DNA of 64,000 nt from JAICMB01 sp035295125 (GCA_035295125.1 DATGJP010000047.1:1-64000), one strand, 5' to 3'. Counted from the first letter of the stretch, positions 43,809-51,230 are shown. Made by a program: numbers and translations. The notes: generated by a model from the letters alone, not told the origin.

Positions 43809-44878
43809 CGTTGAGCTCCCTGAGCTGCCGGTTGCCTCGCTCCGTTGAATTCCGCCAACGCGTCCACTATCGCCACGACGTTCTGGCGCGGCATTCCGGG
43901 GCTCACACCGCCTCCAACTGACAAAATGATTCCCTCGCCGCCAGACCCTTCCAGCACTTCGAGCGTTGCTTCACGTACTTCCTCGGGCGTCCCCCGCACG
44001 GCGATCTCGAGAGGGTTGACGTTGCCCATCAGGCACATGCGATCGCCCACCCGCTGCTTGACCTCGGTGATGTGCTTCTGCTTACCCCAATTCAGCACGT
44101 TAAAGCCTGCGTCCGGAAGATGATCGAGACACGCATCGACCTCGGCGTCATTGTGGTACACCTTCACCCAATCGTCCGGAAAAGCATCGCAGATGCGTTT
44201 CAGATACGGGTGGGCGTACTCCAGGTAGTGCTCTTCGTTGATGAACCCCACGATGTCATCCAGGATAAAGATGCTCTCCACCGTGTCGCCCATCACCTTC
44301 TGCTGCGCCTTCAGCCAGTCGATGATAACCCGGGTGCAGAGATCGATCAGTTTGTGAGAACCTTCAGGATTCTCCACCAGGTCGATCATAAAGTTCGTCG
44401 TTCCGCGGACGAATCCGGCGGTACACAAAGGTCCGCGCGAGGTGACCATCGGCAGAATGTAGCCGTGATCGAGGATCCGCTGCCGCTGCATGCCGATGCG
44501 GTGGAGCGTCAGCCCGGCGAAAGCGTCCGCTTCCACTTCGTACTCCGGGAACTGATCGATATCTTCGAGCCGATAAAGCGTGTGGTATTCGCTCGGAGTA
44601 TTGTCCTTCCAGAACTTGATCTTTGAACCTAGAATGGATGGCTCGGCTGCCATCCCGTATTCCATCCACCACGACGGTATGAAGATGATGTCGGGAAACT
44701 CGCGCATAATCTTCAGATTCGATTGGAACCAGAGCTCAGGGTCGAGATAGTAATCCAGGTGGGCAATGCCTAAATAACCGGGAATCCAGGGGCTATCAAC
44801 GATGAGAGCCATGGGAATCCGGTCCAGCTTTTCGCGGCGTGCGGCTCGTTTGAACGTATTCCACTGTTCTGGCAACAT
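43805..44878 (-). CDS. Uroporphyrinogen decarboxylase (UroD) family methyltransferase
   Basis: The 357-aa first gene of the corrinoid operon belongs to the UroD/MtaA/CmuA superfamily. Recognisable parts are the N-terminal WNTFKRAARREKLDRIPM, a central helical barrel (ILPMVTSRGPLCTAGFVRG), VKVYHNDAEVDACLDHLPDAGFNVLNWG (in two blocks), and the terminal GNVNPLEIAVRGTPEEVREA with ILSVGGGVSPGMP. True heme-pathway HemE has different conserved arginines and a different context, so a role in loading the corrinoid protein with methyl from an external donor is favoured. Methanol, methylamines, quaternary amines or methoxylated compounds are family possibilities. A CCCCG-AAT-CGGGG stem (44888-44900) sits just upstream of the start. 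Confidence 0.88.
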   Translation of the reverse strand: MLPEQWNTFKRAARREKLDRIPMALIVDSPWIPGYLGIAHLDYYLDPELWFQSNLKIMREFPDIIFIPSWWMEYGMAAEPSILGSKIKFWKDNTPSEYHTLYRLEDIDQFPEYEVEADAFAGLTLHRIGMQRQRILDHGYILPMVTSRGPLCTAGFVRGTTNFMIDLVENPEGSHKLIDLCTRVIIDWLKAQQKVMGDTVESIFILDDIVGFINEEHYLEYAHPYLKRICDAFPDDWVKVYHNDAEVDACLDHLPDAGFNVLNWGKQKHITEVKQRVGDRMCLMGNVNPLEIAVRGTPEEVREATLEVLEGSGGEGIILSVGGGVSPGMPRQNVVAIVDALAEFNGARQPAAQGAQR

Positions 44879-45279
44879 AATCCGAACGCCCCGAATCGGG
44901 GATTTGTTTCATCGTACAACAAAAGATTGACTGCAGCAAAGTCGCGGCAGCGTCGCGTCTCACGGCTACACTATGCTTCTCCTGGCGAACGGCGTCGTCA
45001 TCGCGATCGTAGCGCACGGCCTGATCGGCGCATCGTTGGTGTGGGATAAAGTCCTGCTCCAGAGGCGTGAGTACGGCCCGCGGATTTCCGTGACGCCGTC
45101 TTCCGAGGCTTAGCCGGCCGATGATTCGTTCGCAGGAACTGAAATGCGCGCTCGTTGTTTCCTTCTGTCATAGGTTTGATCCCTCTTCTGGATCATCGGC
45201 GCGGCGGGGTGGTTTCCTCGAACAGGCACCGCGAACTAAACCCGCTCCGTAACGCGTCGTACTAACGAGGAGACTAAAA
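44879..45279. other. Intergenic region between the corrinoid operon and the secreted-protein gene
   Basis: The region contains the CCCCG-AAT-CGGGG hairpin (44888-44900) in the leader of the UroD-type gene, and one short open frame listed separately. I see no B12-box, SAM-riboswitch or tRNA pattern. GAGGAG at about 45267-45272 is the ribosome-binding site of the next gene. Confidence 0.4.
44973..45113 (+). CDS. Possible 46-aa single-pass membrane microprotein
   Basis: ATG 44973 opens a 46-aa frame reading MLLLANGVVIAIVAHGLIG, then ASLVWDKVLLQRREYGPR and a short tail. The first 25 residues could span the membrane; the rest is basic. The piece recalls the first helix and VWDKVLL segment of EamA-type transporters, so it may be a true small protein or a leftover of a lost transporter. 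There is no good ribosome-binding site. Low confidence. Confidence 0.3.
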   Translation: MLLLANGVVIAIVAHGLIGASLVWDKVLLQRREYGPRISVTPSSEA

Positions 45280-45687
45280 ATGCGCAATGTCTTTCGAAAT
45301 CTAGTCAGCGTTAGCACTTTTGTCATGTTTATGGGCGTAGGTTTCGCTCAGTCCGACTGGTATCACAATCGTGACGAGCGGTTTCACGGCGAGCGCTGGC
45401 GTGCCCACATGTTTTCCGAAATTCGCGAAGATCTGAATCATGTCCAAGCCAATGCGTTCTCCGGCCGCGACGAGTACCGCATCATGCAAACCAAGCATGA
45501 GCTTGATGAACTACAGGGCGACCTGACCGCGCATCGTTACGAGCAACCCAAGCTCGATGACGTAATTAGCTCGTTACAACGAGTTACGGCCGACAACCAT
45601 CTTGACTCCCGCGATCGTGACGTACTCAACGATGACCTGCAGAAGCTACGGGATTATCGAGAACATCACGAAAACTGGATTCACTAG
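45280..45687 (+). CDS. Small secreted helical protein of unknown function
   Basis: A 135-aa protein with a signal peptide (cleavage after GVGFAQ). The mature part is rich in Asp, Glu, His, Arg and Gln and almost wholly helical, with heptad-like patterns (REDLNHVQANAFSGRDEYR, LDELQGDLTAHRYEQPKLDD). Nine histidines hint at metal or proton binding, comparable in style to periplasmic stress proteins, but no family is recognised. GAGGAG lies 9 bp before the ATG. It precedes the Crp/Fnr gene by 61 bp on the same strand, so the two may be co-regulated. Confidence 0.75.
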   Translation: MRNVFRNLVSVSTFVMFMGVGFAQSDWYHNRDERFHGERWRAHMFSEIREDLNHVQANAFSGRDEYRIMQTKHELDELQGDLTAHRYEQPKLDDVISSLQRVTADNHLDSRDRDVLNDDLQKLRDYREHHENWIH

Positions 45688-45748
45688 CTGCTTGGGAGAA
45701 CCACGCCGGGACGTCCTTGCTGTCACGGTTACGGCAAAATGGGAATCG

Positions 45749-46453
45749 ATGCCACAGCCGGCGTGGAACCCGTCTGAGATCCTCAGAGCCATCGCGCTCT
45801 TCTCCGCGCTCGATGAAGCTGAACTGAAATCCCTAGCCTCGTGTGCCGGCATGCGGTCGTACAACGCCGGCGAGTTGTTGTTTTCCGAAGGCGAGCCCTG
45901 CAAGGGCCTGTTTATCGTAATCAGCGGTAGCGTTCGAATTTTCAAAACTTCATCGAATGGTCGCGAGCAGGTGCTGACCATCGACGGCCCTGGAAGTTCG
46001 GTTGCTGAGCTACCGGTCTTCGATGGAGCCCCGTACCCGGCTTCCGGATCGGCCGCGCAGAATTCGACGCTGCTGTTTATCTCGCGTAACGACTTCCGCA
46101 ACATCTGCCTGCAGCATCCACAACTGGCGCTGAAAGTGCTTCAGGTGGTGGGATCGCGCCTCCGGCGGCTGGTCGGCATCATCGAAGAACTGTCGTTCAC
46201 CACTGTGCGTCATCGGCTCATTTCGTGGCTGCTGCGCCAGGCCCAAACCGAAGGCCGCAAAACGGTCGCGGGCCATCGCTTTACCCTGACCGCGAGCCAC
46301 CAGGAGCTGGCTTCTCAAATCGGAACCGTTCGCGAGCTTGTGTCCCGCAACCTGGCGCGGTTGCAGGCCCAGAACCTGATCGAAATCAACGGCCGGGAAA
46401 TCACGATCCTCGATCCCGAGGGCCTCGATGCCGATCTCGCGGCCGCCATTTAG
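45749..46453 (+). CDS. Crp/Fnr family transcriptional regulator
   Basis: A 234-aa regulator. The cyclic-nucleotide-binding-like sensor domain (about residues 12-130: LFSALDEAELKSLASCAGMR, GELLFSEGEPCKGLFIVISG, VAELPVFDGAPYPASGSA) joins a C-terminal winged helix (SHQELASQIGTVRELVSRNL). The recognition helix has the E-x-x-S-R pattern of FNR/DNR proteins. The N-terminus lacks the four-cysteine Fe-S cluster of FNR, so it is more like DNR or NnrR sensors. ATG 45749 (MPQPAWNPSEIL) fits the domain; a longer frame runs into the preceding gene. The neighbouring RIC gene and the palindrome between them suggest response to nitric oxide or redox stress, which is inference. Confidence 0.88.
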   Translation: MPQPAWNPSEILRAIALFSALDEAELKSLASCAGMRSYNAGELLFSEGEPCKGLFIVISGSVRIFKTSSNGREQVLTIDGPGSSVAELPVFDGAPYPASGSAAQNSTLLFISRNDFRNICLQHPQLALKVLQVVGSRLRRLVGIIEELSFTTVRHRLISWLLRQAQTEGRKTVAGHRFTLTASHQELASQIGTVRELVSRNLARLQAQNLIEINGREITILDPEGLDADLAAAI

Positions 46454-46468
46454 CGTTTTTTCGGAGCG

Positions 46469-46484
46469 AGTGACTTAAGTCACT
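46469..46484. promoter_or_regulatory. Perfect palindrome, candidate Crp/Fnr operator
   Basis: AGTGACTTAAGTCACT is a perfect 16-bp palindrome centred 52 bp upstream of the RIC start and 16 bp after the regulator stop. TGAC-N4-GTCA resembles FNR/ANR/DNR sites (TTGAT-N4-ATCAA) and suits the E-x-x-S-R recognition helix of the upstream gene. Confidence 0.7.
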
Positions 46485-46528
46485 GCCCTCTCCGCGCGTT
46501 CGCCCTAATCTCGAATCAGAGGCGAACA

Positions 46529-47272
46529 ATGACATCCTACGAAAACCAGACGGTCGGACAAATCGCGGCGGAAAAGCCGGCGACGGTGCGAGTATTCGAG
46601 AAGCTCCGCATAGACTATTGCTGTGGCGGAAAGCTCCCGCTCAACCAGGCTTGCGAGCGCGCCGGAATCCCGGTCGCCGAAGCCGTTTCCCTGTTGAATG
46701 AACTCGACGCGCGTTCGAGCGGCTGCGGGGCCAGAAACTGGAAGGAGGCCTCTGCGTCCGAACTGATCGCTCACATCACGGGCACGCATCACGCATTCGT
46801 TCGCCAGGAGATTCCACGTCTTGAGGCGCTGCTCGGAAAAGTAAAGACTCGCCACGGCGCGGCACACCCCGAGGTCGCCGAAATCGAGCTCCTGTTTTTG
46901 GCTGCCGCGCAGGAACTGCAGTCGCATCTTCTTCGTGAAGAGCAGGTGCTCTTTCCTTATATCGAGCAACTCGAGCGGGCAGCTCAGTGCGGCGCCGAAC
47001 CACCTCGCGGATGCTTTCCTTCGGTCGAATTCCCCATTGCCCGCATGCTTGCCGACCATGACGATGCAGGCGAGTTGTTTGCCCGTATGAGTGCTTTGTC
47101 GAACCGTTACACGCCTCCCGAGCAAAGCTGCATGAGTTTTACGGCGCTTTATCGAGGACTAAGCGATTTCGAGCTGGACCTTCACGAGCATATCCACCTG
47201 GAAAACAACATCCTCTTTCCGAACGCGATCGCTCTGGAGCGCGAGCTGGCTGGGGTTCGCAAGGCTACGTGA
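46529..47272 (+). CDS. ric: Iron-sulfur cluster repair di-iron protein (RIC/ScdA/YtfE)
   Basis: A 247-aa cytoplasmic protein that repairs iron-sulfur clusters damaged by nitric oxide or oxidants. Residues 1-65 are the ScdA_N (DUF542) domain with the conserved cysteine pair in IDYCCGGKLPLNQAC. The hemerythrin-like four-helix domain follows, with iron ligands in HITGTHHAFVRQEI, HLLREEQVLFPYI, MLADHDDAGELFARM and DLHEHIHLENNILFPNA. Length and order match the family. A perfect palindrome lies upstream and a Crp/Fnr gene immediately before it, a common pairing for NO-stress control. Confidence 0.93.
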   Translation: MTSYENQTVGQIAAEKPATVRVFEKLRIDYCCGGKLPLNQACERAGIPVAEAVSLLNELDARSSGCGARNWKEASASELIAHITGTHHAFVRQEIPRLEALLGKVKTRHGAAHPEVAEIELLFLAAAQELQSHLLREEQVLFPYIEQLERAAQCGAEPPRGCFPSVEFPIARMLADHDDAGELFARMSALSNRYTPPEQSCMSFTALYRGLSDFELDLHEHIHLENNILFPNAIALERELAGVRKAT

Positions 47273-47330
47273 TAACGTCCATCACCCTTCCACCTCCCCA
47301 AATCGTCGCGGGATATGCCGTCGAACGCGG

Positions 47331-47642
47331 TCAGTTGTAGACTTGCGGGGTGGCGCGGTAGCTATAGACCGGCAGGGGCTGGAAGCCGCGCGGGGCGTTG
47401 GAGGCGACATGGCGGAGCAAGCGTACGACAACCGCCTTATTGCTCTCATCGGGCATTGTGCTTACGATGCCTGAGAGCAACGCCCGATACTCCTCCTCCA
47501 AAGTGTCATCCGAAGATTCGGCGGCAATGAAGCGGGCTGCCGCAAAAGCCTGCCGAATGTCGTCGTGAGAGCCGCCTGTGAGGGCCATCACGAGATTGCC
47601 AGCGCACTGGCTCGCCGTTGTTACCTGTCCTTCTAGCATCAT
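47331..47642 (-). CDS. Unknown flagellar-regulon protein
   Basis: I do not recognise this 103-aa soluble, mostly helical protein (for example DDIRQAFAAARFIAAESSDD, NKAVVVRLLRHVASN). It is real by two signs: it lies directly after flgL on the same strand, and a nearly perfect sigma-28 promoter (TAAA-N15-TGCGATAA) ends 10 bp before its ATG. The start codon would then lie only a few bases from the transcript start, so it may be translated from a leaderless mRNA; no ribosome-binding site precedes the ATG. A late motility role, such as a chaperone or filament regulator, is inferred from the promoter. Confidence 0.7.
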   Translation of the reverse strand: MMLEGQVTTASQCAGNLVMALTGGSHDDIRQAFAAARFIAAESSDDTLEEEYRALLSGIVSTMPDESNKAVVVRLLRHVASNAPRGFQPLPVYSYRATPQVYN

Positions 47643-47651
47643 CCGCTGTAC

Positions 47652-47678
47652 TTATCGCAGAGACTTGGAAGAGTTTTA
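47652..47678 (-). promoter_or_regulatory. Sigma-28 (FliA) promoter
   Basis: On the minus strand TAAA (47675-47678), a 15-bp spacer and TGCGATAA (47652-47659) match the FliA consensus TAAA-N15-GCCGATAA at 10 of 12 positions. It precedes the unknown 103-aa gene. Confidence 0.75.
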
Positions 47679-47697
47679 AACTTTTTTCGAAGTTTTT

Positions 47698-48621
47698 TTA
47701 CTTGAGGTAGTCAAAGAGGCTACTGGTCCGCATCTTGGAGGCGGCGCCCAGTGAGGCATTGAGCTGAGTGTTCAATTGTGTAAGCTGGATCGCATCGGAA
47801 GCCACGTCCGCATCCTGGAGTTTGCTCAGTGTTTGCGTATCGTTGGTTTGGTAGGTCTGAGCAATGGACTGGGCGGTAGTGATGCGGTTCTGAACGTCCC
47901 CATAGAAGGCCAACTGCTGGTTGAGGTAGGTACCAGCCTGGTTCAGGGCAGTGATGGAATTGGAGACCTGGGTCGGATCGTCCGCATTGAGCGCATTGAT
48001 CAGGCCCTGGATGGCCGCGAACACGTTGCCGGTGGTGGGGTTGTTGCTGGAATCGCGCACGTCAAAGATCTGCTGCGCGGTGAGGGCAGGGGCAAAAGTT
48101 ACGCCGTTGGCATCCTGGATGAGCCGCGTTGACGGCGCCGTGACGAGTTGCTGTGTACCCGTAACCAGGTTGGTGGGATCAAGCTGGTACGGCGCTGACG
48201 TGGGCTGGTCGCCGCTGAATATGAATTGCCCGTTGACCTCGGCATTGGCGTCGGAGACGAGCTGCGATAGGATACCGGAGACCTGGGCGGAAAGCTGGGT
48301 ACGATCGCTCGCGGCGGTCAAGCTGTTGGCGCCTTGCGATGCCAGAACCGAAGCGCTCTGAACCAACTGAACCGCTTGTTGGAGAGTAGTATCGGCGGTC
48401 TGCGCCTCGGTTTGGACTGCGGAGAGGTTCTTCTGCACCTGCTGCACATGGGCCAAGTCGGAGCGCGTTTGGAACACGTCGGCCAGGACGCTGGGATCGT
48501 CTGAAGCGCGGTTAATACGGATGCCCGACGAAATCTGAGCCTGAAGACTGTTCAAGCGCTGCTGGATCAGGTTAATCGAATCGAGAGTCTGCTGGCTGGT
48601 GGGATCAATTCCGCTGAGCAT
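47698..48621 (-). CDS. flgL: Flagellar hook-filament junction protein FlgL
   Basis: A 307-aa flagellin-like protein. The N-terminal D0/D1 helices read LDSINLIQQRLNSLQAQISSG and INRASDDPSVLADVFQTRSD, and the C-terminal heptads LQDADVASDAIQLTQLNTQL and SLGAASKMRTSSLFDYLK mirror the flagellin ends. Its position 9 bp after flgK and its length favour FlgL (HAP3) over filament flagellin. It joins the hook to the filament and is exported by the flagellar type III system. It is probably transcribed from the sigma-28 promoter upstream of flgM. Confidence 0.9.
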   Translation of the reverse strand: MLSGIDPTSQQTLDSINLIQQRLNSLQAQISSGIRINRASDDPSVLADVFQTRSDLAHVQQVQKNLSAVQTEAQTADTTLQQAVQLVQSASVLASQGANSLTAASDRTQLSAQVSGILSQLVSDANAEVNGQFIFSGDQPTSAPYQLDPTNLVTGTQQLVTAPSTRLIQDANGVTFAPALTAQQIFDVRDSSNNPTTGNVFAAIQGLINALNADDPTQVSNSITALNQAGTYLNQQLAFYGDVQNRITTAQSIAQTYQTNDTQTLSKLQDADVASDAIQLTQLNTQLNASLGAASKMRTSSLFDYLK

Positions 48622-48630
48622 ATCGCCTCC

Positions 48631-50034
48631 TTACTGCACCATGTCGATGAGAGTCTGCGTCAACTCGTCCACCACAGTGATCACTTTGCTGGCCGCCTGG
48701 TAGGAACGCTGAAGCTGGAGCACGTTCAGGGCCTCGGTGTCGAGCGACACGCCGGAAAGCTGCTGGCGAAGGTTCTGCGCCTGGGTGAGGGTTTGCTGGT
48801 TCACCGTGGCGTTGCTCTTGGCCTGATTCAACGTGCTGCCGACCGATGCCGCGATGGAGCTGAAGAAACCGCTTAGCGTCTGGCCCTGCACGCCGTTGGT
48901 AGTGTCGTTGGCGAGATTTGCCAGCTTGAGAGCCAATCCGTTCGAGACCGGGGGCGGACCGGGGTCGGCAGCCACCAGGTCGGAGGGCTGAAAACCCGCG
49001 GCGACCGAGATGGACGAAGCCGCATTGACGGCCGAAGTTGGATCGACGGAGAATAGCGGCGCTCCGCCGCCCTGCGCCAGAATGCCATTGACCGCGGTGG
49101 ACACCTGCGCCGCAAGCTGATTGAGTTGGCCGGTCACGTTGGGGCCGCCGATCAGGCCCGGGATTACGGTGTTGCGAACATTGATCAATGCTCCGAGGCT
49201 GCCGCCCGTAATCAGGCTCGTGACATCGTTGCCGTCGCCGTCGAGGATCACCGCGTTCGGCGTGGCCGTCGGATTGGCGGAGCCGGCCGGATTGGACGGC
49301 GGCGCAACGCTGAGACTGTATTGATGATTGCCCACGACGAGCGGAATCTGCCCGTTGGCCAGAACCGTGATAGTGCCGTCGGGTTGATGCAGCACCTGGA
49401 TGTTTGCAAGCTGGGAAAGCTGTTCCAGCGACGAGTTCAGTTGGGCATCGACCGCCGGATCGGGAGTCGATTGGCCGGAGAGCGTCGTGTTGTATTTTTG
49501 TATGCTTGCCGTGAGCTGGTTGATCGTATTGACGGTGGTTTGAAGATCGCCATCGACGGTGGTCCGGACGCTCGCGATTTGGGAGGCCGTCTGTTGGAAT
49601 GCGGTGGCAAGCTGTCCGGCAGCACTGATGACTCCGGTCTGAGCGCTGGGATCGCCTGGCGTCGTGCTCCAGGCCGAGAAACTCTGAAACAGGGCATTGA
49701 GCGCAGGCTGCACGCCGGTTTGTCCGGTGACGTCGAAGGCGCTCACGATCGGATCGAGGCTGGTACTAAGCTGCGACGAGTTTCCGTATGCCGAAGATTG
49801 CTGGCGCACCGCGGCTTCAGCGAATTCGTTTCGCGTGCTTTGGGGGCCGATCTCTTGCACCCCGCCTTCCGCCCCGTTTTGGGGGTCGAAGGACAAGGCC
49901 TGGAGAGGCGCCGCCTGCCGCACCCAGCCGGGAGTTTGGGCATTATTGACGTTGTCCGAAGAGATATCGAGGGCGGTCTGGTAGGCCTGTAAGGTGTTCG
50001 CGGAAGACCGCAGCATCGAGAAGAGGTCTGACAT
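48631..50034 (-). CDS. flgK: Flagellar hook-associated protein 1 FlgK
   Basis: A 467-aa HAP1 protein. The N-terminus has the rod/hook signature (LFSMLRSSANTLQAYQTALDI and SSDNVNNAQTPGWVRQ, the ANVATPGY-type motif), and the C-terminus has the matching helix (SLDTEALNVLQLQRSYQAAS, KVITVVDELTQTLIDMVQ). The middle is low in complexity, rich in Ala, Ser, Thr, Val and Pro, as usual for surface domains. FlgK caps the hook and joins it to FlgL. The gene lies 8 bp after flgN, its likely chaperone. Confidence 0.93.
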   Translation of the reverse strand: MSDLFSMLRSSANTLQAYQTALDISSDNVNNAQTPGWVRQAAPLQALSFDPQNGAEGGVQEIGPQSTRNEFAEAAVRQQSSAYGNSSQLSTSLDPIVSAFDVTGQTGVQPALNALFQSFSAWSTTPGDPSAQTGVISAAGQLATAFQQTASQIASVRTTVDGDLQTTVNTINQLTASIQKYNTTLSGQSTPDPAVDAQLNSSLEQLSQLANIQVLHQPDGTITVLANGQIPLVVGNHQYSLSVAPPSNPAGSANPTATPNAVILDGDGNDVTSLITGGSLGALINVRNTVIPGLIGGPNVTGQLNQLAAQVSTAVNGILAQGGGAPLFSVDPTSAVNAASSISVAAGFQPSDLVAADPGPPPVSNGLALKLANLANDTTNGVQGQTLSGFFSSIAASVGSTLNQAKSNATVNQQTLTQAQNLRQQLSGVSLDTEALNVLQLQRSYQAASKVITVVDELTQTLIDMVQ

Positions 50035-50041
50035 ACCGCTG

Positions 50042-50434
50042 TTACCCCTTCACTTCGACTTTCTTGATGAGCATCAGCGGGGCCGATGTGCCCCGTTCCG
50101 TGTAGCCGCCGGCTTTGACGCCGAGGTTGCGAGCCCAGCCCGAAAGCAAGCGGTCGGTTTCGGCAAAGGCGAGGGCGAGGATTTTGACTTCCCCGCGCAA
50201 TTGTTCGACTTCGCCGCGAAGTCGCGCATCGGCGGCGATTCCGGACGCTCGGAGGGCGGATGCGGCGGACGACAGGTGCGTGGCGACGTCTTCGAGGAGG
50301 CTGCCGCACTCTTCGGCGTTATCAGGGCTCGGATGGAGCAGCAGGCTGGTGATTTTCGTTAAGCGCGAGCGCGCCGCCCGGATGGATTCGGCTGGAGGCA
50401 GCGGACGTGGTCCTGTCAGAAAAGGACTGGTCAT
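50042..50434 (-). CDS. Probable FlgN-type flagellar chaperone
   Basis: A 130-aa helical protein between flgM and flgK, the classical place of flgN. Residues about 18-105 could form a long antiparallel helical hairpin (RAARSRLTKITSLLL, EEVATHLS-like segments, EVEQLRGEVKILALAFAETD). Sequence conservation of FlgN is low, so the call depends on position and fold-like pattern. FlgN chaperones FlgK and FlgL before export. Confidence 0.6.
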   Translation of the reverse strand: MTSPFLTGPRPLPPAESIRAARSRLTKITSLLLHPSPDNAEECGSLLEDVATHLSSAASALRASGIAADARLRGEVEQLRGEVKILALAFAETDRLLSGWARNLGVKAGGYTERGTSAPLMLIKKVEVKG

Positions 50435-50445
50435 AGGGTCAGCGT

Positions 50446-50739
50446 CTACCCGCCGGCGAGGTGGGCGTCGATGATGGCGCCGCTCAACTCGTGCGAGCTG
50501 ATGGAGTGTTGTCCAGCCACGTAAAGCTCACGAAGCTGCTGGACTCGCTCGGCCCGGGCGTTTTCGCCGGCCGTTAGCGCTGCTGACGAGAGTTGGCTCT
50601 GCGCGCCAAGCTGGATCTGGTCGCCATATGAACCTGACGAAGAGCCAGTTTTCGAGGAACCCTGCGAGCTGCCAGAGCCATAGGTCCGGCTTGTCGAGAC
50701 TCCGCCGACAGACGATGCTACATCGTTATGAATTCTCAT
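50446..50739 (-). CDS. flgM: Anti-sigma-28 factor FlgM
   Basis: A 97-aa protein that should bind FliA until the hook is complete and then be secreted. The N-terminal half is Ser/Gly-rich and disordered; the C-terminal half has the FlgM helix pattern RAERVQQLRELYVAGQHSIS followed by SHELSGAIIDAHLAGG. ATG 50739 is chosen over ATG 50751 because GGAGG sits five bases before it. A strong sigma-28 promoter ends 33 bp upstream, as expected for feedback control. It heads the flgM-flgN-flgK-flgL run. Confidence 0.88.
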   Translation of the reverse strand: MRIHNDVASSVGGVSTSRTYGSGSSQGSSKTGSSSGSYGDQIQLGAQSQLSSAALTAGENARAERVQQLRELYVAGQHSISSHELSGAIIDAHLAGG

Positions 50740-50771
50740 CTCGTCCTCCATACGCTTACTTCCCGGAACAT

Positions 50772-50798
50772 ATATCGCTCTTGCATAGGGAGGTTTTA
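50772..50798 (-). promoter_or_regulatory. Sigma-28 (FliA) promoter of flgM-flgN-flgK-flgL
   Basis: On the minus strand TAAA (50795-50798), 15 bp, then AGCGATAT (50772-50779) resemble TAAA-N15-GCCGATAA, with TAAA and CGATA intact. It overlaps the stop of the upstream gene and lies 33 bp before the flgM ATG. Confidence 0.75.
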
Positions 50799-51230
50799 AC
50801 CTTTTTGTTCGACCGTAGACGCCGTAAGGTCATTTTCGGGTTCCAGCGTTCGCATGACCATGGCGTGGACTTTGAGCAGCATGGCGACCTCACCCCGGGG
50901 TACGTGGAGGGAGCTCGAGATTTGTTCGACCGGACGACCAAGCCGGTGCAGTTTCAATATCTTAGCGCGGGTAGCCGCGTTCAGAGCACCGGCTGAAACA
51001 GGTGCTTTGTCGGTAGCCTGAAGCGTCTCGATTTCGCCTTTAAAAGCGCCGAGCGAGCGGCTGAGCGCGTTTGTCTCGTTCCGCAGTTCCTGCTCGGTCC
51101 GGCTAATGCGGCCATCCAGCTTGTTCAGGCGCATCAGGACGCGGATGAAAACGAATCCCACGCCGAGGGCCATCATCAGCGGGAGAGCGTAGGTTAACCA
51201 GATACGTAGGCTTTCAATCAGGTACGGCAT
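50796..51230 (-). CDS. Membrane-anchored DUF2802-like protein coupled to fliA
   Basis: A 144-aa protein with one N-terminal transmembrane helix (about residues 10-33), a coiled coil (KLDGRISRTEQELRNETNAL, to about residue 80), and a C-terminal helix-turn-helix-like module (AAKILKLHRLG-type start, EQISSSLHVPRGEVAMLLKV). This is the DUF2802 layout found in flagellar clusters of other bacteria, function unknown. The start ATG 51230 overlaps the fliA stop as TAATG, indicating translational coupling; a longer frame to 51257 is unlikely. The HTH module near the membrane may contact DNA, RNA or a polar landmark, which is open. Confidence 0.7.
   Translation of the reverse strand: MPYLIESLRIWLTYALPLMMALGVGFVFIRVLMRLNKLDGRISRTEQELRNETNALSRSLGAFKGEIETLQATDKAPVSAGALNAATRAKILKLHRLGRPVEQISSSLHVPRGEVAMLLKVHAMVMRTLEPENDLTASTVEQKG

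Noticed and set aside
45602..45748. Longer Crp/Fnr start at 45602
   Set aside because: It overlaps the secreted-protein gene in another frame and adds 49 residues not part of the sensor domain.
47678..47699. AT-rich stem AAACTT/AAGTTT after flgL as a terminator
   Set aside because: The T-run follows on the plus strand only, while flgL is on the minus strand, and the stem is only six weak pairs.
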